Assembly: GCF_001665785.1 (NCBI RefSeq)
Contig: NZ_LZSO01000048.1
Coordinates: forward strand, 62,001-126,000
Length of the DNA stretch: 64,000 nucleotides
Origin: Mycolicibacterium peregrinum
Lineage (GTDB): Bacteria; Actinomycetota; Actinomycetes; Mycobacteriales; Mycobacteriaceae
Direction: 5' to 3'
Each line of letters begins with the position of its first letter. Position 1 is the stretch's first letter. Positions 58,223 to 64,000 of this stretch are shown here, one piece after another. The notes under the pieces were generated by a model. It saw only the letters and a program-made list of their open reading frames with translations. It did not search any database and was not told the origin of the DNA. The position numbers were made by a program, and so were the translations under genes.

Positions 58223-59182
58223 CTACTGCGACACCACATTGCGTAGCGGCTCACCGCGATCCAGCCGGCCGATGTTGGTGGCGATCTCCTCGGCCCGGCT
58301 GCCGAACGTATCGGTGGTGACGCCTGACGAATGCGGCGTCATCAACACATTGGCCAGCTCGCCGAACGGCAGCTCACTCGGCACCCCTTGCCCACCCGGG
58401 CCGGGGTAGCGGTACCAGACGTCGATGGCGGCAGCTCGGATCCAGCCCTCCAACAGCGCGTCGTAAAGCGGGCGCTCGGCCACCAGAGGCCCGCGTCCGA
58501 CATTCACCAGCACGCCATCGGGGCCCAGCGCCCGAAGCTGCTCGGCGCCGATCATCCCTTCGGTCGCCGCTGTCAGCGGTGCCGACACCACGACCACGTC
58601 GGACTCCGTCATGAGCCGGTTCAGCGCGGAGGTGTCACCCGCCCAGGACAGTCCATAGGCCACGGAATCGACCCGGCCCGATCCGGTCACCGCGGCCCCG
58701 GTCGAGCCGAGGCCGCGGAACAATTCCCAGACGCTCCTACCGATGTGGCCGAAACCGATCAGTCCGATGCGGGCTGCCCCGATCGCGGGCAACTGCGACA
58801 GGTTGGCGTCATACACCGAGGTGGCCCACACCCCCCGGCGCAGCGCTCGGTCCTGCGCCAGGAAGTCGCGGCGCAGCAAAACCGCGGCAGCGAGCACGTA
58901 CTCCGCGATGGAGCGTTCATGATGAAAGGTGTTGGCCACCAGGGTCTCTGGCCGAAGCGCGGCGAAGTCGACCTTGTCGGTCCCGGCCCCCGCGACGTGC
59001 AGGAGGCGCAGTTTCTCGGCCGCGGCCGCCATCTCGGCGGTGAACCGGCTGCCCACGAACACGTCGGCGTCCCGCAGGTCTTCGATGCTCCCGTTCCAGA
59101 CCACCTCCGCACTCGGCGGCAACGCGGATTCGAAGCGACCGCGGTGAACCAGAATATTCGGTTCGATGACGACGATCTTCAT
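58223..59182 (-). CDS. D-isomer-specific 2-hydroxyacid dehydrogenase
   Basis: A 319-residue protein. The NAD motif is IGLIGFGHIGRSVWELF; VSAPLTAATEGMIGAEQL, NVGRGPLVAERPLYDAL (catalytic Arg-like region) and the late MTPHSSG (catalytic His) complete the family pattern. In this operon it may reduce a 2-keto sugar acid made after glucarate dehydration. It overlaps no gene but directly follows gudD. Confidence 0.88.
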   Translation of the reverse strand: MKIVVIEPNILVHRGRFESALPPSAEVVWNGSIEDLRDADVFVGSRFTAEMAAAAEKLRLLHVAGAGTDKVDFAALRPETLVANTFHHERSIAEYVLAAAVLLRRDFLAQDRALRRGVWATSVYDANLSQLPAIGAARIGLIGFGHIGRSVWELFRGLGSTGAAVTGSGRVDSVAYGLSWAGDTSALNRLMTESDVVVVSAPLTAATEGMIGAEQLRALGPDGVLVNVGRGPLVAERPLYDALLEGWIRAAAIDVWYRYPGPGGQGVPSELPFGELANVLMTPHSSGVTTDTFGSRAEEIATNIGRLDRGEPLRNVVSQ

Positions 59183-59184
59183 TG

Positions 59185-60534
59185 TCAACCCCGTTGCAGT
59201 GCAGGTCGTTTGCTGTCGAACTTCCAGCCCGGGATCAGGTATTGCATGGCCACCGCATCGTCGCGGGCGCCCAGTCCGTTCGCCAGGTACAGCTCGTGGG
59301 CCGCGGCGACCCGCTCCTCGTCGAGCTCGACCCCGAGCCCCGGCGTATCGGGTACGTCGAGGTAGCCGTCGACAATTCGATAGGGCGCCTTGGTGATCCG
59401 CTGGCCGTCCTGCCAGATCCAGTGCGTGTCGATCGCCGTGATGTTGCCCGGCGCGGCCGCGGCGACATGGGTGAACATCGCCAGGGACACGTCGAAGTGG
59501 TTGTTGGAGTGCGAACCCCAGGTCAAACCCCAGGCGTCGCAGAGCTGCGCGACCCGGACCGAGCCGCTCAGCGTCCAGAAGTGGGGATCGGCCAGTGGGA
59601 TGTCGACGGCACCGGCCCGGATCGCATGCCCCATCTCCCGCCAGTCGGTGGCGATCATGTTGGTGGCCGTCGGTAGGCCGGTGGCCCGTTTGAACTCGGC
59701 CATCACCTCACGCCCCGAGAACGTACCTTCGGGTCCGACGGGGTCCTCGGCGTAGGCCAGCACGTCGGTGAGTCCTCGGCAGGTCTCGATCGCGTCGGCC
59801 AGCAGCCACCCGCCGTTGGGGTCCAGGGTGATTCGCGCATCCGGGAATCGTTCGGCCAGCGCGGTGACGGCCTTGGCCTCGTCGGCCGCGGGCAGCACAC
59901 CGCCCTTGAGTTTGAAATCGCGGAATCCGTAGCGGTCGCGCGCGGCCTCGGCAAGGCGCACCACAGCCTCGGGCGAGAGCGCCTCGTCGTGCCGGATGCG
60001 AAGCCACGCATCGGCGTCGGGCGACTCGTCCGCCGCGGACTGGTACGGCAGATCGGTGCGGTTGCGGTCCCCGACGAAGAACAGGTAGCCCAGCGCCTGC
60101 ACCCGAGCACGTTGTTGGCCGTCGCCGAGCAGCGCGGCGACCGGGACTCCCAGGTGCTTACCGAGCAGGTCCAGCAGCGCGGACTCCACAGCGGTGACGG
60201 CGTGCACCATGACCCGCAGATCGAAGGTCTGTGCCCCACGACCCGCACTGTCGCGGCCGGCGAACTCGCGGCGGATGCTCCCCAGGATGGCATGGTAGCC
60301 ACCGAGCGACCGGCCCACCACCAGCGGCCTCGCGTCGTCCAGAGTTCTCCGGATGGCCTCGCCGCCCGGCACCTCCCCCACCCCGGTGTTCCCATCGGAA
60401 TCCTTGAGGATCAACAGGTTTCTGGTGAAGAACGGCCCGTGCGCGCCGCTGAGGTTGAGCAGCATGCTGTCGCGGCCGGCGATCGGTATCACGATCAACT
60501 CGGTCACGACGGGCGTCGCGTTCTGTGCACTCAT
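59185..60534 (-). CDS. gudD: glucarate dehydratase-type enolase-superfamily enzyme
   Basis: A 449-residue protein. The barrel shows DFKLKGGVLPAADEAKAVTA (the KxK-type base), ITLDPNGGW (metal Asp), YAEDPVG (metal Glu), the ATNMIATDW strand and the HSNNHFDVSLAMFTHVAAA segment with the catalytic His. The pattern is that of D-glucarate dehydratase. It would dehydrate D-glucarate or L-idarate to 5-keto-4-deoxy-glucarate. IclR, a permease and ABC ATPases adjoin upstream. Confidence 0.93.
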   Translation of the reverse strand: MSAQNATPVVTELIVIPIAGRDSMLLNLSGAHGPFFTRNLLILKDSDGNTGVGEVPGGEAIRRTLDDARPLVVGRSLGGYHAILGSIRREFAGRDSAGRGAQTFDLRVMVHAVTAVESALLDLLGKHLGVPVAALLGDGQQRARVQALGYLFFVGDRNRTDLPYQSAADESPDADAWLRIRHDEALSPEAVVRLAEAARDRYGFRDFKLKGGVLPAADEAKAVTALAERFPDARITLDPNGGWLLADAIETCRGLTDVLAYAEDPVGPEGTFSGREVMAEFKRATGLPTATNMIATDWREMGHAIRAGAVDIPLADPHFWTLSGSVRVAQLCDAWGLTWGSHSNNHFDVSLAMFTHVAAAAPGNITAIDTHWIWQDGQRITKAPYRIVDGYLDVPDTPGLGVELDEERVAAAHELYLANGLGARDDAVAMQYLIPGWKFDSKRPALQRG

Positions 60535-60559
60535 CGGTACTCCATTCTCGTGGACAAAC

Positions 60560-61357
60560 TCATGCGAACCACTTGTCTCCGTTGGCAACCGGGCGGACCA
60601 CCCGCGACACCTTGTCGCACACCAGGCGCAGGGCGTCGACGATCTGTCGCTCGCGTTCCGGTGTGAGTCGCGACAGCGGGACCGACGCGCTGATTGCGTC
60701 CTGGGCGGGATGCCGGTAACGCAGCGTGACCGCGAAACACTTGATGCCCTGCGTGTTTTCCTCGTCTTCGGTGGCGTACCCCCGCACCCGGACCTCGTCG
60801 AGAGCCGCGTCGAGACCGGCACGGTCGGTGAGCGTGCGGGGCGTCAACGGCGTGAGCGGATCCGGGATGTGCGAATCGAGCTCGGCACCGAACCGCTCGG
60901 CGAGCAGCGCCTTGCCGAGTGCGGTGGCATACGCCGGCAACCGGCGGCCCACCTTGTTGGCGGTGCGCACGTACTGGCGTGATTCCCGGGTGGCCAGGTA
61001 GACGACGTCGTGACCGTCGAGCCGGGCGAGGTGGAACGTCTCGTCGAGCTGACCGCGGAGGTCTTCGAGGAACGGTGCGATCATCGGCAGGTACGGGTCG
61101 GCATCGAGGTAGCTGGTGCCCACCAGCAGCGCCCGCATACCGATGCTGTACTGCGCACCCGCATCATCGGACCGCACCCAGCCCTGGGCCACCAGGGTGC
61201 GCAGCAGCGCGTGCGCGGAACTGCGCGGCATCTCAAGGGCCGTACAGATTTCCCTGATGCGCACGGGCTGATCGGGCCGCGCGGCCAGGAACTCCAGAAG
61301 CTCGACAGTGCGCACCGCGGATTTCACCTTGCGCACCGAGACACTGTCGTCGGTCAA
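60560..61357 (-). CDS. IclR-family transcriptional regulator
   Basis: A 265-residue protein. The N-terminal winged helix is AVRTVELLEFLAARPDQPVR to SSAHALLRTLVAQGWV; the C-terminal IclR sensor domain has PAYATALGKALLAERF and CFAVTLRYRHPAQDAISASV. It likely senses a sugar acid and controls the surrounding operon. Confidence 0.92.
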   Translation of the reverse strand: MTDDSVSVRKVKSAVRTVELLEFLAARPDQPVRIREICTALEMPRSSAHALLRTLVAQGWVRSDDAGAQYSIGMRALLVGTSYLDADPYLPMIAPFLEDLRGQLDETFHLARLDGHDVVYLATRESRQYVRTANKVGRRLPAYATALGKALLAERFGAELDSHIPDPLTPLTPRTLTDRAGLDAALDEVRVRGYATEDEENTQGIKCFAVTLRYRHPAQDAISASVPLSRLTPERERQIVDALRLVCDKVSRVVRPVANGDKWFA

Positions 61358-61358
61358 C

Positions 61359-62081
61359 TCAGCCTCCCATCAACTGACGGACGATCAGCACCACGGCGCC
61401 GATGGTGGATATCGCGATGGCCGCCCACCGCTGACGCTGCCGATCCAGATGCCGGTTGACCCACCGCGACAGCGCATAGCCGACGACACACGCCGGGACG
61501 AGCATCCCGAACACCACGACTGTGTGGTGATCGACGGAACCGGTGAGCGCGAGCAGCACGAGCGACAGGGCCGAGCCGACGAGGAAGAATCCGCTCATCG
61601 TGCCGCGCAACCGGGCTCCGGTGTTGTTCTGCCACACCAGCGCCATCGGCGGCCCACCGATGGAGGTCGCGGTGCCGAGCAGGCCCGAGGTAGCGCCGGC
61701 CAGCACCAGATTCCGTCGATGGGGCGCGGGGATCCAGCCCATACTCGTCAGCGCCACGCCGCCCAGAACCACCGCGGCCAACGCATACGCCAGCATCTCC
61801 TTCGGCATCACCACCAGCAGCAGTGCCCCGGCCACGGTGCCGGGAACCCGTCCGGCCAGGGCCCATCCGGTTCCGGCGAGATCGATGTCCTCGCGTTCGC
61901 GGATCACCACCATGAGCGTCACCATCGTGGCGAGCATGATGAGGGTGCCCGGGATCAGCCCAGGGTCCACGATCGCGACGATCGGTGCCGCCAGCATGCC
62001 CATCCCAAACCCGATGGAGGCCTGCATGCACGACGCCAGCACGATGGCGGCGGCGATGATCCCGTAACCGGCGATGGTCAC
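61359..62081 (-). CDS. TauE/SafE-family membrane permease
   Basis: A 240-residue protein with about seven hydrophobic segments. ASIGFGMGMLAAPIVAIVDP and LLGTATSIGGPPMALVWQ are the two TauE repeat motifs. The GTG at 62079-62081 overlaps the upstream ATPase stop by 3 bases, deciding the start. It would export or import an organic anion; a role in sugar-acid transport is inferred from context. Confidence 0.88.
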   Translation of the reverse strand: MTIAGYGIIAAAIVLASCMQASIGFGMGMLAAPIVAIVDPGLIPGTLIMLATMVTLMVVIREREDIDLAGTGWALAGRVPGTVAGALLLVVMPKEMLAYALAAVVLGGVALTSMGWIPAPHRRNLVLAGATSGLLGTATSIGGPPMALVWQNNTGARLRGTMSGFFLVGSALSLVLLALTGSVDHHTVVVFGMLVPACVVGYALSRWVNRHLDRQRQRWAAIAISTIGAVVLIVRQLMGG

Positions 62082-63067
62082 GCCGGCACCGACACTGCCA
62101 CCGCCGGCTCCAACGGGTGATGACACTCGGAGATGTGGCCGTCGACGTCCGGGGCAGCGCTGGCCGTCGGCGCCTGCGTCGCGCAGATGTCGGTCGCCTT
62201 CCAGCACCGGGTCCGGAACCGGCACCCCGACGGCGGATTCAGCGGTGACGGCACCTCGCCCTTCAGCAGGATCCGGTTGTCACGCTGGGCCGCATCGAGT
62301 TTCGGTGCCGCCGACATCAGGGCCGCGGTGTAGGGGTGCCGCGGATTCTGGTAGACGTCCTCGGTGCGGCCGCTCTCGATCATGTGTCCCAGGTACATCA
62401 CCGTGACGCGGTCGGCGACGTGGCGGACCACCGACAGGTCGTGCGAGATGAAGATGTAGGAGATCCCGAGTTCCTGCTGCAGATCGTTGAGCAGGTTGAG
62501 CACCTGGGCCTGGACCGAGAGGTCGAGCGCCGATACGGGTTCGTCGCAGATGATGACATCGGGGTTGAGTGCCAAGGCCCGTGCGATACCGATGCGCTGC
62601 CGTTGCCCGCCGGAGAACTCCTGCGGGTACTTGTTGACCGCCTTGGCCCCCAGGCCGACCATGTCGAGCAGACCGCGCACCCGCATCTCCCGGTCCTTGC
62701 GGTTCGGGTACAGGGTCTTATGGGTGCGCCAGGGCTCGGCGATGATGTCACCCGCGGTCATGCGGGAGTTGAGCGACGCGTAGGGATCCTGGAACACCAT
62801 CTGGACTCGGCGCCGGAACTTCAGCAGGTCCGCACTCCGCAGGCGGAACGGATCGATGCCGTCGAAGGTCACGCTGCCCGAATCCGGGCGCTCGAGCATC
62901 ATCAGCGTCCGCGCCAAGGTGGACTTTCCGCAACCGGATTCACCGACCAGGCCGAGTGTTTCACCACGACCCAGGTCGAGGTCGATGCCGTCGAGCGCGG
63001 CGAGCTGGCTCTTGCCGACCCGGAACGACTTGCGTAGATCACGGACCGTGAGCAGGTTTTCAGACAT
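62078..63067 (-). CDS. oligopeptide-type ABC transporter ATP-binding protein (DppF/OppF type)
   Basis: A 329-residue protein. Walker A GESGCGKST, signature FSGGQRQRIGIARAL, Walker B VIICDEP and the C-terminal Opp/Dpp Cys region (CRFRTRCWKATDIC) are present; the last binds an Fe-S cluster or zinc in some relatives. It overlaps the second ATPase gene by 8 bases. It pairs with that ATPase and permease genes that lie beyond the window. Confidence 0.93.
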   Translation of the reverse strand: MSENLLTVRDLRKSFRVGKSQLAALDGIDLDLGRGETLGLVGESGCGKSTLARTLMMLERPDSGSVTFDGIDPFRLRSADLLKFRRRVQMVFQDPYASLNSRMTAGDIIAEPWRTHKTLYPNRKDREMRVRGLLDMVGLGAKAVNKYPQEFSGGQRQRIGIARALALNPDVIICDEPVSALDLSVQAQVLNLLNDLQQELGISYIFISHDLSVVRHVADRVTVMYLGHMIESGRTEDVYQNPRHPYTAALMSAAPKLDAAQRDNRILLKGEVPSPLNPPSGCRFRTRCWKATDICATQAPTASAAPDVDGHISECHHPLEPAVAVSVPA

Positions 63068-64000
63068 CTGTGGCTTCTCCTCCTGGCGTGCGGGCCTCAA
63101 CCTCTTCGGGGAAGTGGCAGGCGCTGCGCCGGACATCGCCCTCAAGTACCGGTCTGGTGGTGACGCAGATGTCCCGGGCCAGCGGGCAGCGGTCCTGGTA
63201 GACACAACCGGCGGGGATGGAATGCAGGTCCGGCGGGGCGCCACCGATGGACTTGAGCGCCTCGCCGCGCACCGCGCTCACCGGGACCGAGTCGAGCAGA
63301 CCCTTGGTGTACGGATGTCGAGGGCTGGTGAAAACCTCTGCCACCGGGCCGGTTTCGACAACCTGGCCGGCGTACATGACGGCAACCTGATCCGCTTCCT
63401 CGGCCACCAGCGCCAGATCGTGGGTGATCAGCACGACGGCCATGTCGAATTCGGCACGCAGGCTCTTGAGCAGTGCCATGATCTGCGCCTGCACCGTGAC
63501 ATCGAGTGCGGTGGTCGGTTCGTCGGCGATCAGCACCCGAGGGTTGAGCGCGACGGCCATCGCGATCAGCAGGCGCTGGCGCATTCCGCCGGAGAACTGG
63601 TGCGGATAGGACTTCATCCGCTCCTCCGGCTGCGGGATGCCCACCCGCGCCATCAGTTCCACCGCCTTGCGCTTGGCATCCTTGGCATTCATCCCATGGT
63701 GGATGCGGAACGGCTCGGCCAACTGGGTGCCGACCGTGTAGAGCGGGTTGAGTGCGGTCAGCGCATCCTGGAACACGATGGCCAGCTCGGGCCCGGCCAG
63801 CCTGCGCCGGGTCTTGCGGTCGGCAGAGAGGATGTCGACCTCGGCCAGCGTCGCGGTACCGTCGACCACCTCGGCGACCGGCTCGAGCAACCCGACCAGC
63901 GCGGTGGCGGTCATAGATTTGCCGCAACCGGATTCACCCAGCAGGGCCAGGGTCTGGCCGCGGTGCGCCGCGAAGCTGACGTGGTCGACGGCGCGCACGG
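63060..64000 (-). CDS. oligopeptide-type ABC transporter ATP-binding protein (DppD/OppD type), 5' end outside
   Basis: About 313 residues are visible; the N-terminus continues beyond the window. Walker A GESGCGKSM, signature FSGGMRQRLLIAMAV, Walker B VLIADEP and the Opp/Dpp C-terminal Cys tail (CVYQDRCPLARDIC) are present. The gene is upstream of the DppF-type gene with an 8-base overlap. The pair would energise uptake of a peptide-like or sugar-acid substrate. Confidence 0.92.
   Translation of the reverse strand, partial: VRAVDHVSFAAHRGQTLALLGESGCGKSMTATALVGLLEPVAEVVDGTATLAEVDILSADRKTRRRLAGPELAIVFQDALTALNPLYTVGTQLAEPFRIHHGMNAKDAKRKAVELMARVGIPQPEERMKSYPHQFSGGMRQRLLIAMAVALNPRVLIADEPTTALDVTVQAQIMALLKSLRAEFDMAVVLITHDLALVAEEADQVAVMYAGQVVETGPVAEVFTSPRHPYTKGLLDSVPVSAVRGEALKSIGGAPPDLHSIPAGCVYQDRCPLARDICVTTRPVLEGDVRRSACHFPEEVEARTPGGEATDV

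Overview
The window is high-GC actinobacterial DNA that reads as a fast-growing environmental mycobacterium (Mycolicibacterium-like). Supporting features are MspA-family porins, a DUF5313 protein, a WhiB3-like regulator, SigL/RslA-like and SigF-like regulatory elements, F420/FMN LLM oxidoreductases, a CelA1-like GH6 enzyme, a Rieske oxygenase and many TetR regulators. No insertion sequence, prophage, CRISPR array or rRNA operon was seen. About 80 protein genes, five tRNAs and two clearly truncated genes are supported.

1-10.4 kb is catabolic and accessory: the tail of an acyl-CoA dehydrogenase, an SDR with shifted active-site spacing, tartrate dehydrogenase, a LuxR regulator, an LLM monooxygenase, a VOC protein, a Rieske oxygenase divergent from a TetR regulator, a lipoprotein with a tandem repeat, and a two-cysteine (CC-ribokinase) pyridoxal kinase. 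10.4-22.7 kb holds a leaderless XRE-cupin regulator with a PaiB-like flavoprotein, small enzymes (RidA, VOC, SDR), secreted proteins (a Tat substrate, GH6, a secretory lipase, a one-cysteine DsbA-like protein) and TetR/ArsR switches with visible palindromic operators.

22.7-26.7 kb is a coherent envelope-stress module. A DsbA-like protein, CcdA, BlaI and an M56 (BlaR-like) protease lie on one strand, and an L,D-transpeptidase is divergent across a perfect 11-bp-arm palindrome. 28.4-31.2 kb is a TetR regulator followed by a four-gene overlapping operon: ECF sigma factor, O6-alkylguanine transferase, 2OG-Fe(II) oxygenase and a stand-alone Ada-type metal-binding domain. This looks like a split alkylation-repair regulon with its own sigma factor. 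A long GapX-type GAPDH and two tandem MspA porins follow.

34.5-39.4 kb contains a HicB-domain protein and a minus-strand operon (catalase-like peroxidase, cytochrome b561, COG4315 protein, SigL-like sigma, anti-sigma, RNase Z) preceded by a TGAACC-N16-CGTATA promoter. 39.5-40.6 kb is a minus-strand tRNA array (Leu-CAG, Lys-CTT, Gly-TCC, Arg-CCG, Arg-ACG) interrupted by an HNH endonuclease gene. 41.2-48.5 kb has a HAD hydrolase, an alpha/beta hydrolase, an extra PyrE-like gene, a two-component system with a divergent secreted protein, a DUF1254 lipoprotein and an AraC regulator.

At 48.5-49.8 kb two 5'-truncated genes (alcohol dehydrogenase and molybdopterin oxidoreductase) meet head to head, a deletion scar. 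49.8-55.8 kb is a stress island with SigF-like promoters: HVA1/DUF2945, DUF488, an alkyltransferase-like protein with Trp in place of the acceptor Cys, HPII-type catalase, a HemK2-like methyltransferase, a CDGSH protein, an iron-containing redox enzyme and CsbD. 55.9-58.2 kb has a TetR/esterase pair and a WhiB3-like gene. 58.2-64 kb is a D-glucarate-type sugar-acid operon: two oligopeptide-type ABC ATPases, a TauE/SafE permease, IclR, glucarate dehydratase and a hydroxyacid dehydrogenase.
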